Part shown: positions 42,255 through 50,907 of the stretch, in pieces
Layout of the letters: each line of letters starts with the position of its first letter
Numbering within the stretch: position 1 is the first letter of the stretch
Source of the DNA: CALESS01 sp964405455
Lineage (GTDB): Bacteria; Chloroflexota; Anaerolineae; Anaerolineales; Anaerolineaceae
Length of the DNA stretch: 64,000 nucleotides
Reading direction: 5' to 3'
Assembly: GCA_964405455.1 (NCBI GenBank)
Contig: CAYOOA010000001.1
Location: forward strand, 54,871 to 118,870
The notes under the pieces: model-generated
Databases searched by the model: none
The model's input: the letters and a program-made list of their open reading frames with translations, nothing else
Told to the model about the DNA's origin: nothing
Made by a program: the position numbers and the translations under genes

Positions 42255-43532
42255 ATGAAGGTCTATTTTGATACGGTTGGCTGCCGGTTAAACCAAAGCG
42301 AAATTGAAAAAATTGCCAGCCAGTTCCGGGCTGCCGGCCATGAAGTGGTGGATACCCAGGCCCAGGCAGACCTGGTATTGGTGAATACCTGCGCCGTAAC
42401 AGCAGAGGCGGCTTCTGATTCCCGGCAAAAAATTCGCAAGGCGAGCCGGGCCGGGGCCAGTGAGATCGTGGTGACAGGCTGCTGGGCGACGCTGGATCCG
42501 CAAGGAGCCGCAGATCTACCCGGTGTTACCCGGGTTGTCCCCAACCTGGAAAAGGACCAAATTGTCGGAGAAGTGTTGCACATTTCCAGCGAAACTTTTG
42601 ACCTGGAACCGTTGGAGCGCCATCCGCTGCCAGGCATCCACCAGCGGACGCGGGCGTTTATCAAGGTGCAAGACGGCTGTGACAATCACTGTACTTTCTG
42701 CATCACGCGGGTGGCGCGGGGAGCCGGACGAAGTCAGACTGTCCAACAAATCCTGGGGGATATCCAATCAGCCGTGGATGGAGGAGCCAAGGAAATTGTT
42801 CTGACTGGTGTGCACATGGGTTCATGGGGGCAGGATTTTAACCAACCGACTCACCTAATGGACTTGATCAAGATCATCCTTGAGGAGACGGAGATCCCCC
42901 GCTTGCGACTTTCCTCTCTGGAGCCGTGGGATCTGCCAGATGGATTTTTCGACCTGTGGAAAAATCCCCGTTTTTGCCGGCACCTACATCTCCCGCTGCA
43001 ATCCGGCTGTGGCCGGACGCTGCGCCGGATGGCGCGAAAAACCACCCCGGAAACTTATGCTGGTATTGTTTCCCGGGCCCGCGAAGTCCAACCTGAAATG
43101 GCCATCACTACGGACCTGATCGTAGGTTTTCCGGGGGAGACGGAGGCTGATTTTGAGGAAAGCCTGGAATTTGTCCGGGAAATGCGTTTTGCTGCCGGAC
43201 ATGTGTTTAACTTCTCTGCCCGTCCAGGCACACCGGCGGCTCGGTATCCCGACCAGGTTCATCCAAATGTTCGCAAGGATCGTTCCGCCCGGATGAGGGC
43301 GGTGACAGCAGCTTCTGCGTTCCAGTATCAATCCGGTTTCCAGGGGAAAACAGCCGAAGTCCTCTGGGAATCAGCCTCTGGATTAGGGCCCAATGGCTGG
43401 CAGATGGAAGGAATGACGGATACCTATATCCGTGTAAGGGCTTTCTCAGCAGATAATATCTGGAACCAGGTCAATACTGTAGTTTTGGAAGAACAGCTTG
43501 ATTCGGGCTTCCTGGGAATCATTCAAAGATAG
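42255..43532 (+). CDS. mtaB: tRNA-t6A37 methylthiotransferase MtaB
   Basis: MtaB converts N6-threonylcarbamoyladenosine 37 of ANN-decoding tRNAs to the 2-methylthio form by radical SAM chemistry. The 425-residue protein has the UPF0004 N-domain cysteines C10, C46 and C76 for the auxiliary cluster, then the radical-SAM motif CDNHCTFC, LTGVHMGSWG, LSSLEPWDLP and the HLHLPLQSG segment. The C-terminal region (about 360-425) corresponds to a TRAM domain. Sequence motifs favour MtaB over MiaB and RimO: CDNHCTFC, and the TVGCRLNQSE opening typical of MtaB. Confidence 0.92.
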   Translation: MKVYFDTVGCRLNQSEIEKIASQFRAAGHEVVDTQAQADLVLVNTCAVTAEAASDSRQKIRKASRAGASEIVVTGCWATLDPQGAADLPGVTRVVPNLEKDQIVGEVLHISSETFDLEPLERHPLPGIHQRTRAFIKVQDGCDNHCTFCITRVARGAGRSQTVQQILGDIQSAVDGGAKEIVLTGVHMGSWGQDFNQPTHLMDLIKIILEETEIPRLRLSSLEPWDLPDGFFDLWKNPRFCRHLHLPLQSGCGRTLRRMARKTTPETYAGIVSRAREVQPEMAITTDLIVGFPGETEADFEESLEFVREMRFAAGHVFNFSARPGTPAARYPDQVHPNVRKDRSARMRAVTAASAFQYQSGFQGKTAEVLWESASGLGPNGWQMEGMTDTYIRVRAFSADNIWNQVNTVVLEEQLDSGFLGIIQR

Positions 43533-43547
43533 GATGATGACAAGACC

Positions 43548-45239
43548 ATGAAATGGTGGCAAACAGCTGTTTTTTTCCAGGTCTATCCGCCTGCCTTTGC
43601 GGATGGAAATGGTGACGGGATTGGGGATTTACCCGGTTTGATTCAGAAGTTGGATTATTTGCAGGATCTTGGTGTGGATGCCATCTGGCTTTCACCACAT
43701 TATCCTTCGCCCATGGTGGATTGCGGCTATGACATATCAGATTACTGTGCGGTGGATTCTCACTATGGAAGCCTGGAGGATTTCAAGCGCCTTGTGGCGG
43801 AGATCCATCAACGGAAGATGCACCTTGTCCTGGACCTGGTGCTAAACCATACCTCTGATCAACATGAATGGTTTCAAGAGGCACGCTCCAGCCGGGAAAA
43901 TCCGAAACACGATTGGTATGTCTGGCGAGAAGGCGAACCCGGCACTCCGCCAAATAATTGGTTTTCCACTTTTGGCGGCTCCGCCTGGGAGTGGAATCCA
44001 CTCACCGGCGAGTATTATTACCACTTTTTCTTCAAAGAACAACCGGATTTGAACTGGAGAAACCCGGCAGTCCAGCAGTCCATGTTCGAGATGATCCGCT
44101 TTTGGCTGCGACTGGGGGTGGACGGTTTTCGGTTGGATGCGGTTGGGACGATTTTTGAAGATCCAGCTTATCCTGACCAGGAAAGCGGCATAAACCAGGA
44201 TCAATTTGAGCAGTTGGAAATCCAGGCTGCTCATTCTGAGGATCAGGCATATTATGTAAAGTTGTGGGAATTGGGCTTCAAACATCAACATGATCGGTCA
44301 GAAGTGCATGAGTTGATGAAAGAAATCCGCAAGGTGGTGGATGAATTTGAAGACCGTGTCTTGATCGGTGAAACGGATGATATTGCATTTTACGGCAACG
44401 GGAATGATGAAATACATTTGAACTTCAATTTCCCTTTGATGCGAACCAACCAGTTAACTGCGCGCTGGATTTTGGAAAACCAGCGAGAGCGGCTGGCGAC
44501 ACTCCCTGAGGGCGCCTGGCCGTGTAACACGCTCAACAACCATGATACCGGGCGGGTTTGGTCCAACCTGGGGGATGGGAAGAACGACCTGGCACTGGCG
44601 AAACTAAGCCTTGCAGTTGTGCTTTTCCTGAAAGGTACGCCGTTTCTTTTTAACGGGGAAGAAATCGGGATGCGGAATCATTATTCCTTCGAACTGGAGG
44701 ACTTCCGTGATCCACTCAGCCTCCGCGGCTATCACCTGGTGCGGAAATGGGGCGGAGCGAACCATGCTGAGGCGCTGCAATACGCTGCCCACCGGGGCCG
44801 GGACAAAGGACGTACCCCGCTGCAATGGAGCGGTGAAGCAAACGGCGGATTTTGCCCGATGGGTGTGAGACCGTGGCTGCCAGTTTCAAAAGACTATGAA
44901 GAAGGGGTGAATGTAGCCGTCCAACGAGCTGATCCGAACTCGTTGTGGTCTTTCTACCGGCGAATGTTGCATTTTCGACAGGCTCATCCAGAGTTGGTGG
45001 TGGGTGAATATCAGCCCCTGGAAACTGATGAAAAGCTATTGGCCTTCCGGCGCTTTACTCCTGAGGAGAGTTGCCTGGTGCTGATAAACTTTTCGGATCA
45101 GACGATCCATACAATGATACGCGGCTGGCAGGGCTCTGCTGAGTTGATTTTTAATTCAGACCCGGATGCTAGATCTGCTCAGTCATTCGCCGATGTGCAA
45201 GTACATCCATTTGAAATCTGGATTGGACAGGAGAAATAA
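43548..45239 (+). CDS. GH13 alpha-glucosidase (oligo-1,6-glucosidase-like)
   Basis: A GH13 family glycoside hydrolase (563 aa) that probably releases glucose from malto- or isomalto-oligosaccharides in the cytoplasm; no signal peptide. Features: the NGDGIGDL calcium-like loop (21-28), DAIWLSPHYPSPMVD, catalytic nucleophile D197 (GFRLDAV), acid/base E275 (LIGETDD) and transition-state D333 (LNNHDTGR). All three are present. The C-terminal beta domain ends with SFADVQVHPFEIWIG. It could also be a trehalose or sucrose-acting member; fine specificity is not readable. It is the last gene of the plus-strand run. Confidence 0.88.
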   Translation: MKWWQTAVFFQVYPPAFADGNGDGIGDLPGLIQKLDYLQDLGVDAIWLSPHYPSPMVDCGYDISDYCAVDSHYGSLEDFKRLVAEIHQRKMHLVLDLVLNHTSDQHEWFQEARSSRENPKHDWYVWREGEPGTPPNNWFSTFGGSAWEWNPLTGEYYYHFFFKEQPDLNWRNPAVQQSMFEMIRFWLRLGVDGFRLDAVGTIFEDPAYPDQESGINQDQFEQLEIQAAHSEDQAYYVKLWELGFKHQHDRSEVHELMKEIRKVVDEFEDRVLIGETDDIAFYGNGNDEIHLNFNFPLMRTNQLTARWILENQRERLATLPEGAWPCNTLNNHDTGRVWSNLGDGKNDLALAKLSLAVVLFLKGTPFLFNGEEIGMRNHYSFELEDFRDPLSLRGYHLVRKWGGANHAEALQYAAHRGRDKGRTPLQWSGEANGGFCPMGVRPWLPVSKDYEEGVNVAVQRADPNSLWSFYRRMLHFRQAHPELVVGEYQPLETDEKLLAFRRFTPEESCLVLINFSDQTIHTMIRGWQGSAELIFNSDPDARSAQSFADVQVHPFEIWIGQEK

Positions 45240-45275
45240 TCAGTCGGCGTCCTTGTGCAGAACGCCACTTGATTA
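45237..45275. terminator. Possible shared terminator hairpin between convergent stops
   Basis: TAATCA...GGCGT at 45237-45250 pairs with ACGCC...TGATTA at 45262-45275, with a 3x3 internal loop. Both stop codons lie in the stem. There is no T-run, so this is weak. Confidence 0.35.
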
Positions 45276-46229
45276 GAACCCCAGGCTCTGGTTCATCTGT
45301 TTGAGGACCTGGGCTGATTTCTTTACGCCTTCAAGCTCAGTCAGTGACAACTCCAGGTGAATAGCCCGCTCCACACCGCCGCGGTCAATCACACTGGGCA
45401 GGCTGAAACAGACTCCTTCAATTCCATAATAATTCTCAATGAGACTAGAAACGGAAAGGACAGTACTCTGATCGCGGACGATGGCTTCTACAATCCGGGT
45501 CAGGCCGACGGCTATGGCGTAATAAGTGGCGCCTTTGAGCTGGATGATTTGGTAGGCGGCATCCCGGGTTTGCTGGAAAATCTCTTCCAGGTCAGAATCC
45601 TGACAGCCCAGGTTGTTTTGTCGGCAAAAAGTAGCCAGGTTCATCCCGGCAATATTGGCCAATGACCAGACCGGTACTTCACTATCACCGTGTTCGCCGA
45701 TGATATAGCCATGCACCGAACGGGGATCCACGCCAAAGCGTTGACTGATCAGGTATCTGAACCGGGCAGTATCCAGGATGGTGCCGGAGCCAAATACCCG
45801 GCTGGAGGGCAGGCCGGATAAGCGCAGAGAGGCAAGCGTTAAAACATCCACCGGATTGGCTGCCACCAGGATGATGCCGTGCGGATTGTGCTTGACTACT
45901 TCCGGGATGATGGACTTCAAGATATTAACATTTCGACCGGCCAGGTCCAAACGGGTTTCACCGGGTTTTTGGGCACTCCCTGCGGTGATCACCGTCACCA
46001 GGGCGCCGCTGGTATCTGCCAGGCTGCCAGACCAGATGCGTGTAGATTGCGCCAGCGGGACAGCGTGATTTAAATCCATCGCTTCACCGGCCGCCCGAGA
46101 TTGATTGGCATCAATCAGGACAATTTCAGAAGCCAATCCACTGAGCAAGAGAGAAAAAGCAAATGAGGAGCCGACATTTCCGGTTCCAACCACAGCGATT
46201 CGAATGGGGGCATGCATTCCATCTGCCAT
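45273..46229 (-). CDS. ldh: L-lactate dehydrogenase
   Basis: NAD-dependent L-LDH, cytoplasmic (318 aa), reducing pyruvate to lactate. Key residues: Rossmann motif VVGTGNVGSS, Q87 (LDH-specific Gln at the position that is Arg in malate dehydrogenase; SAQKPGE), R93, R156 (DTARFR) and catalytic H180 (GEHGDSEVP). The Gln makes lactate the likely substrate. The ATG is preceded by AGGAGA. This is the main fermentation enzyme in the window. It is a single-gene unit, convergent with the glucosidase gene. No fructose-bisphosphate regulation can be judged. Confidence 0.92.
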   Translation of the reverse strand: MADGMHAPIRIAVVGTGNVGSSFAFSLLLSGLASEIVLIDANQSRAAGEAMDLNHAVPLAQSTRIWSGSLADTSGALVTVITAGSAQKPGETRLDLAGRNVNILKSIIPEVVKHNPHGIILVAANPVDVLTLASLRLSGLPSSRVFGSGTILDTARFRYLISQRFGVDPRSVHGYIIGEHGDSEVPVWSLANIAGMNLATFCRQNNLGCQDSDLEEIFQQTRDAAYQIIQLKGATYYAIAVGLTRIVEAIVRDQSTVLSVSSLIENYYGIEGVCFSLPSVIDRGGVERAIHLELSLTELEGVKKSAQVLKQMNQSLGF

Positions 46230-46382
46230 ATCTATTTTCTCCTTGCAGGAAAAAGTGATTCTTTGGTCAATGTAACATAATCAACAGGATAAAACAATAT
46301 GGCAACGAAGGCAATTGGAAGATAACGATTAAGGGTAATGGGGGTTATAAAAAGGGCTATAATAATCAAGCTTTTTAAGTTA

Positions 46383-46411
46383 TTGACGGCTCGGGGTGTA
46401 CGATTTATAAT
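46383..46411 (+). promoter_or_regulatory. Strong promoter of the kimA-like operon
   Basis: TTGACG (46383-46388), exactly 17 bases, TATAAT (46406-46411). The leader is then about 70 bases, too short for a ydaO-type c-di-AMP riboswitch. Confidence 0.75.
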
Positions 46412-46487
46412 CATTAGCTTTGTGGCAATGGATACTGTTCCACTAAATAGATAAACCAGTTCAGATTGGTGTTTTGGAAAGAAAGCA

Positions 46488-48455
46488 ATGAATATTCAAG
46501 ATGATAATGGCACCACCGTTCTCCGGCGAACGGCAGAGACCAAGCCGAGGCGGGGAGTCTCAACCTGGCTGATCGGCCGGCCTTTGTCTACAGCGGATGC
46601 GCCGCACCAGACGATTGGCAAGTTGATCGGTTTGGCCGTCTTTTCATCTGATGCCTTATCATCTGTGGCTTATTCAACCCAGGAAATGTTGGTTATCCTG
46701 GCGTTTGCCGGAATGGCGGCCTTTCATCTCTCCATTCCGATCGCCCTGGCGATTGTGGGGTTGCTCTTAATCCTTACTCTATCTTATGAGCAAACCATCC
46801 ACGCCTATCCTGGCGGCGGTGGAGCTTATATTGTGGCCCGGGACAACCTGGGCGAGTTTCCGGCACTGATCGCAGCTGCTGCGCTTTTGACGGACTATAC
46901 CCTTACGGTTGCCGTCTCTATTTCCTCCAGCGTGGCACAAATCGTTTCTGCTTTTCCCGGCCTTTTTGATTTTCGCGTGTATCTGGCCATTGGGATGATC
47001 ATCATCGTGATGCTCGTGAACTTGAGAGGCGTCAAGGAAGCCGGCACCGCTTTTGCCATTCCGACCTTCTTCTTTGTCGGACTGATGTATGTCATGCTGG
47101 TGGTTGGTCTCATCCGTTGGGCACTGGGCAGCCTGGGAATGGTGAATATGCCCCCAATGGATATGGTGAATGAGATTGCCTCCCCGGCAGCAGTGGGCAT
47201 ATTCCTGATCTTGCGCGCTTTTTCCAGCGGTTCATCGGCTTTGACCGGGGTTGAAGCAATCTCAAATGGGATTACAGCTTTCAAAGAACCGCGCAGCCGT
47301 AACGCCGGGATCACGTTGATTTGGATGTCTGTGATCCTGGGATCGCTACTGTTAGGGATCACGGTGCTTGCCAACCAAATTGGGGCCATGCCTTCTGAGG
47401 CTGAGACTGTAATTTCACAGCTGGGACGGACCATATTTGGCAGCCGGGGTGTGATGTACTTGCTGGTCATTTCAGCCACCACGGTGATCTTAATGATGGC
47501 AGCCAATACCGCTTTTGCCGGTTTTCCGAGACTGAGCGCCCTGACTGCCCAGGATGGCTTTTTACCCCGGCAATTGACTTACCGGGGAAGTCGATTGGTT
47601 TATTCAAATGGGATTGTATCATTAGCGATTGCAGCCAGCCTTCTGGTCATTGTGTTCCAGGCCAGTGTAAATAAATTGATTCCATTGTATGCCATCGGTG
47701 TTTTTACATCATTTACTCTTTCCCAGGCCGGCATGGCCCGCAGGTGGTGGAAATCCGGCAGGATGACACCTGGAGTTACAGTAAAGGAACGTGGTTCCAT
47801 ACTGGAATACGAGAAAGATTGGTTGTTCAAGATGGTTGTGAACTCCCTTGGTTCCGTCGTTACCGCGGTTGTCATGATGATCTTTGCCATCACCAAATTT
47901 GTGGATGGGGCTTACATCGTTATCATCCTGACGCCAATCCTGGTAGCCATTTTCTGGGCAATTCACCGCCATTATCAAAAATTGGCCGGAAAATTATCAC
48001 TCGAAGATTTCGGAGCGCCGCCACGAATTTCCCGCAACCGGGTCATCCTGGCAATCAGTGGCGTGCACCGTGGAACGTTGAATGCGCTGCGGTATGCCCG
48101 TACGCTCTCAGATGATATAACTGCTGTGCATGTTTCCATCGATGATGAAGAAACGGCAAAAATCCAGGAAAAGTGGGAGATCTGGGGCGATGGATTGCGC
48201 TTGCAAATCCTAGAATCTCCATACCGCTTGTTTATTGAACCGCTTTTAGAGTATATTGACGATATTTACGCACAACGGCAGCCTCATGAGATTTTATCGA
48301 TTGTGGTTCCCCATTTTGTGGCAAATGAACCACTTGCCGGTGTATTACATGCCAACACGGCTGAAACCTTGCGGAAAGTTCTCCTGGGCCGCAAAGATAT
48401 CGTAATTACAGAAGTCCCCTACCAGGTGGATTTATTAGAGAATCAAAAAGGCTAG
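46488..48455 (+). CDS. KimA-type potassium/APC transporter
   Basis: A 655-residue transporter of the APC superfamily, close to KimA (YdaO) of Bacillus subtilis, a high-affinity proton-coupled K+ importer. About 12 helices (about 50-480) carry the KimA motif SSDALSSVAYSTQE; D55 and Y62 have the same spacing as the K+-site Asp and Tyr of KimA as I recall it. HAYPGGGGAYIVA, LLTDYTLTVAVSIS and NLRGVKEAG also match. A cytoplasmic C-terminal domain (about 510-650) follows. It is the first gene of an operon with two RCK genes, 6 and -4 bases apart. GGAAAG ribosome-binding site; strong promoter upstream. Confidence 0.82.
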   Translation: MNIQDDNGTTVLRRTAETKPRRGVSTWLIGRPLSTADAPHQTIGKLIGLAVFSSDALSSVAYSTQEMLVILAFAGMAAFHLSIPIALAIVGLLLILTLSYEQTIHAYPGGGGAYIVARDNLGEFPALIAAAALLTDYTLTVAVSISSSVAQIVSAFPGLFDFRVYLAIGMIIIVMLVNLRGVKEAGTAFAIPTFFFVGLMYVMLVVGLIRWALGSLGMVNMPPMDMVNEIASPAAVGIFLILRAFSSGSSALTGVEAISNGITAFKEPRSRNAGITLIWMSVILGSLLLGITVLANQIGAMPSEAETVISQLGRTIFGSRGVMYLLVISATTVILMMAANTAFAGFPRLSALTAQDGFLPRQLTYRGSRLVYSNGIVSLAIAASLLVIVFQASVNKLIPLYAIGVFTSFTLSQAGMARRWWKSGRMTPGVTVKERGSILEYEKDWLFKMVVNSLGSVVTAVVMMIFAITKFVDGAYIVIILTPILVAIFWAIHRHYQKLAGKLSLEDFGAPPRISRNRVILAISGVHRGTLNALRYARTLSDDITAVHVSIDDEETAKIQEKWEIWGDGLRLQILESPYRLFIEPLLEYIDDIYAQRQPHEILSIVVPHFVANEPLAGVLHANTAETLRKVLLGRKDIVITEVPYQVDLLENQKG

Positions 48456-48461
48456 GAAAGT

Positions 48462-49127
48462 ATGAAAGTAATTGTTGTCGGGTGCGGACGAATGGGGGCT
48501 GAGCTTGCGGATCGGTTGAGCAAGCGTAAAGTGGATGTGGCCATAATTGATATAGCTGAAGCAGCTTTTTCGAACCTGCCACCTGATTTTCACGGACGCA
48601 CAGTGGAAGGTGATGCCCTGAATAAGGATACCATGCACCGGGCAGGGATTGAACACGCGAATGCCCTGGCCGCGGTCACTGATTCCGATGCGTTGAACGC
48701 AGTCATTTGCCATGCGGCTCGTCAGTACTACGGAGTTGAACTGGTGGTTGCGCGTAATTATCGACCGACCAGCCGGCAAATATTTGATACATTTAATATC
48801 CAGGTGATCAGTGCGACGAGCTGGGGCGCGCAGCGGATGGAGGAAATGCTTTATCACTCCGAAATCCGGGCAATTTATTCAAGCGGCAATGGTGAAATAG
48901 AACTCTATGAGTTCACCATTCCTACTGCCTGGGATGGCCATAATGTTTCAGAAGTGGTTCCACAGACCAATTGTGTTGTGACTTCGTTGACGAGAGCCGG
49001 ACGGGCATCACTTGTAAGCCCGGATTTCATTCTGCAAACCGGGGATATCATCCATATCAGTGCAACCTTTGAAGGTGTTGAAGAAATGAGGAACAGATTG
49101 CATTCCAGCCAGGAGGTGCAGAAATGA
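48462..49127 (+). CDS. TrkA-like RCK protein 1
   Basis: A 221-residue cytoplasmic RCK protein with the layout RCK_N (NAD-type Rossmann, about 1-125) and RCK_C (about 140-215), the same length as KtrA and the actinobacterial CeoB. The GCGRMG motif binds the adenine nucleotide. The RCK_C segment PQTNCVVTSLTRAG...LQTGDIIHISA shows the usual TrkA_C core. It is probably a gating subunit of the neighbouring transporter or of a Trk/Ktr channel encoded elsewhere. It overlaps the second RCK gene by 4 bases. Confidence 0.9.
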   Translation: MKVIVVGCGRMGAELADRLSKRKVDVAIIDIAEAAFSNLPPDFHGRTVEGDALNKDTMHRAGIEHANALAAVTDSDALNAVICHAARQYYGVELVVARNYRPTSRQIFDTFNIQVISATSWGAQRMEEMLYHSEIRAIYSSGNGEIELYEFTIPTAWDGHNVSEVVPQTNCVVTSLTRAGRASLVSPDFILQTGDIIHISATFEGVEEMRNRLHSSQEVQK

Positions 49128-49834
49128 TCGTCGTTATTATAGGCGGCGGACGAACAGGTGCCCAACTGGCCAGGGTGTTGTTGGCTCAGAACCACGAAGT
49201 TCACCTGGTTGAGTGTCGGCCAGGCGTTTTAGCCAGAATTCATAAAGAATTGCCCACCGAAGTAATTCATGAGGGCGACCCGATGGATATGCAGGTGCTT
49301 GAAACAGCCAAGATCCACCTGGCTGATGTCTTTTGCGCTACATCCACTGAGGATGAGGAAAACCTGACCCTGTGTTACGTAGCCCGGGAGAAATACGGCA
49401 TCGAGCGCACAATCGCGCGGGTTAACAATCCGCGTAATTCCTGGCTGTTTGGAGAAATGTTCCATGTGGATGCGTCTGTCAACCAGGCAGAAATCATGTC
49501 CCGATTAATTGAAGAGGAAATGTCCCTCGGCGATATGATGACTCTGTTGAAGTTGAAAAGAGGGAATTACTCCCTGGTGGAAGAAAAGATTGTGGAAGGT
49601 GCACCCGCGGTTGGGAAAGCGATCCAGGAATTAAACCTCCCTGAGACCTGCGTTATAGCAGCCATTATCCGGCATCAGCAGATTATCATGCCGCACGGAC
49701 ACACGCGGTTTGAGGCAGAGGATGAAGTGCTGGCTGTCACCGATCCTGAAGGAGCCCGTTTGCTGGCCGAGGTTCTATCCTCTCCGATGCGTAATGGGAA
49801 CGGTAACGGGCATCACAACGGTTTGACCGAATAA
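49124..49834 (+). CDS. TrkA-like RCK protein 2
   Basis: Second RCK protein (236 aa), distinct from the first but with the same RCK_N/RCK_C order. The nucleotide motif is IGGGRTG; FCATSTEDEENLTLCYVA follows, and RCK_C ends with DEVLAVTDPEGARLL. Its C-terminus has a Gly/Asn/His-rich tail (GNGNGHHNG) that the first lacks. Two single-domain genes in tandem suggest a heteromeric octameric ring like TrkA halves. The pair plus an APC-type transporter is also found in actinobacteria (ceoBC next to Rv2690c in Mycobacterium tuberculosis, from memory). Confidence 0.9.
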   Translation: MIVVIIGGGRTGAQLARVLLAQNHEVHLVECRPGVLARIHKELPTEVIHEGDPMDMQVLETAKIHLADVFCATSTEDEENLTLCYVAREKYGIERTIARVNNPRNSWLFGEMFHVDASVNQAEIMSRLIEEEMSLGDMMTLLKLKRGNYSLVEEKIVEGAPAVGKAIQELNLPETCVIAAIIRHQQIIMPHGHTRFEAEDEVLAVTDPEGARLLAEVLSSPMRNGNGNGHHNGLTE

Positions 49835-49851
49835 GAAGCCTCTGGTATAAT
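49823..49851 (+). promoter_or_regulatory. Strong promoter of the rpmH operon
   Basis: TTGACC (49823-49828), 17-base spacer, TATAAT (49846-49851), overlapping the end of the second RCK gene. Start of transcription would be near 49858. Confidence 0.8.
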
Positions 49852-49884
49852 TAGAAGTCGCCCTGGTTGGGTTGGAAAGTCGCT

Positions 49885-49926
49885 TTGAGAAGATTAAACT
49901 GGTGATCCGTTCACCGATCTTCTCAA
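49885..49926 (+). promoter_or_regulatory. Leader hairpin upstream of rpmH
   Basis: A 10-bp outer stem TTGAGAAGAT / ATCTTCTCAA (49885-49894, 49917-49926) encloses a 5-bp stem GGTGA / TCACC with loop TCCGT. No T-run follows, so it is not a simple terminator. It lies between the promoter and the L34 start. Confidence 0.6.
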
Positions 49927-49981
49927 GGTGGGCCTCCCCGGGCCAGGTTGCGCGAATTACGACGAATCGAAAGGAAAGGCA

Positions 49982-50152
49982 ATGGTAAAACGTACATATC
50001 AACCGAAGATTCGCCGTCGCGTCCGAGTACACGGGTTTCGGGCGCGCATGGCAACCGCGGATGGACGCGAGGTCTTGAAGCGTCGTCGTTTGCGTGGCCG
50101 CCGCACTTTAACGGTCAGCGCCAACAACCACGTCAAAGATGTTAAGTGGTAA
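49982..50152 (+). CDS. rpmH: 50S ribosomal protein L34
   Basis: L34 (56 aa), a small basic ribosomal protein of the large subunit. The sequence has the typical VKRTYQP opening, a highly basic middle (RRRVRVHGFRARM and LKRRRLRGRRTL) and ends SANNHVKDVKW. The ATG at 49982 gives the conserved start and has AAAGG upstream; an earlier codon at 49928 would add 18 residues not seen in L34. It starts the rpmH-rnpA-yidD-yidC-jag cluster, but dnaA, often nearby, is not in the window. Confidence 0.95.
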   Translation: MVKRTYQPKIRRRVRVHGFRARMATADGREVLKRRRLRGRRTLTVSANNHVKDVKW

Positions 50153-50242
50153 ATCAAATTACGAGCAGATTGGTTAGAAATCACAAGCGGCTTGGCGTGA
50201 TTTGCAGACAGTTTGTTTGTCAGGCATTAAAAAGGGAAAAGG

Positions 50243-50587
50243 TTGAAACGCAGGTTTCGCCTGAGGAGTACAACCGAATTTAAGCGGGTGCGGCAGATTG
50301 GAAAATCTTATGCTCACCCGCTTGTTGTGTTAATTTTTGAGCCCGGAAACGAAGGTTTAAAAATTGGCATAACAGCCGGAAGATCGGTTGGCAAGGCTGT
50401 TGAAAGAAATCGGGCGAAACGAAGGTTGCGGGCGGCAGCTGAACATTGGTTGCCGCAGATTTCAGGCGAGGGAAACCTGGTATTGGTTGCTCGGCAACCC
50501 TGTCTCCAGGCTGAATGGTCGGAACTCCTTGATGTCATCAAATCCCTGCTGCTCCGAGCACGCTTGATCAAGAACCCGGAAGCGTAG
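50243..50587 (+). CDS. rnpA: Ribonuclease P protein component
   Basis: RnpA (114 aa) helps RNase P RNA cut the 5' leaders of tRNA precursors. It is basic and has the family signature AVERNRAKRRLRAA, the LRSTTEFKRVRQIGKSYAHP N-terminus and GITAGRSVGKAV. It follows rpmH by 90 bases, as is normal for this cluster. Confidence 0.94.
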   Translation: MKRRFRLRSTTEFKRVRQIGKSYAHPLVVLIFEPGNEGLKIGITAGRSVGKAVERNRAKRRLRAAAEHWLPQISGEGNLVLVARQPCLQAEWSELLDVIKSLLLRARLIKNPEA

Positions 50588-50593
50588 TTATTC

Positions 50594-50875
50594 TTGAGTA
50601 ACGACGAAAATTATCCTAATGAGCCTCGTCTGCGGGACATACCTTTCACGTTGTGGAATGCACCCCGCTGGATTATTTTGGCATTAATCCGTGGATATCA
50701 AAAAACCATTTCCCGTTCGCTTCCTGAAAATACCTGCCGATTCTACCCCACCTGCTCGCATTACGGTTACCAGGCGGTCTATAAGTACGGCGCGATTAAA
50801 GGCACTGTGATGGCAATCTGGCGAGTGCTGCGCTGCAACCCGTTTAATCCGGGCGGCTACGACCCGGTGCCCTGA
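50594..50875 (+). CDS. yidD: Membrane protein insertion efficiency factor YidD
   Basis: A 93-residue YidD protein, associated with the membrane and with YidC-dependent insertion. The signature is CRFYPTCSHYGYQAV (about 51-65), followed by RVLRCNPFNPGGYDPV. The start is a TTG at 50594, six bases after the rnpA stop; no in-frame ATG lies between it and the conserved domain, so TTG is the likely start although its ribosome-binding site is weak. The N-terminal 20 residues are polar, longer than in many YidD proteins. Confidence 0.92.
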   Translation: MSNDENYPNEPRLRDIPFTLWNAPRWIILALIRGYQKTISRSLPENTCRFYPTCSHYGYQAVYKYGAIKGTVMAIWRVLRCNPFNPGGYDPVP

Positions 50876-50907
50876 TTGCATCCATTACGTTCATAAACGG
50901 ATTAAAT

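Noticed and set aside
45273..46229. Malate dehydrogenase
   Set aside because: The substrate-specificity residue is Gln (Q87), not Arg, which fits lactate.
46412..46487. ydaO/c-di-AMP riboswitch ahead of the KimA-like gene, as in Bacillus
   Set aside because: The promoter leaves only about 70 bases of leader, too little for the riboswitch, and its conserved core is not seen.
49835..49981. Replication origin near rpmH
   Set aside because: No dnaA gene and no DnaA boxes (TTATCCACA) are visible; the region is explained by a promoter and a hairpin.
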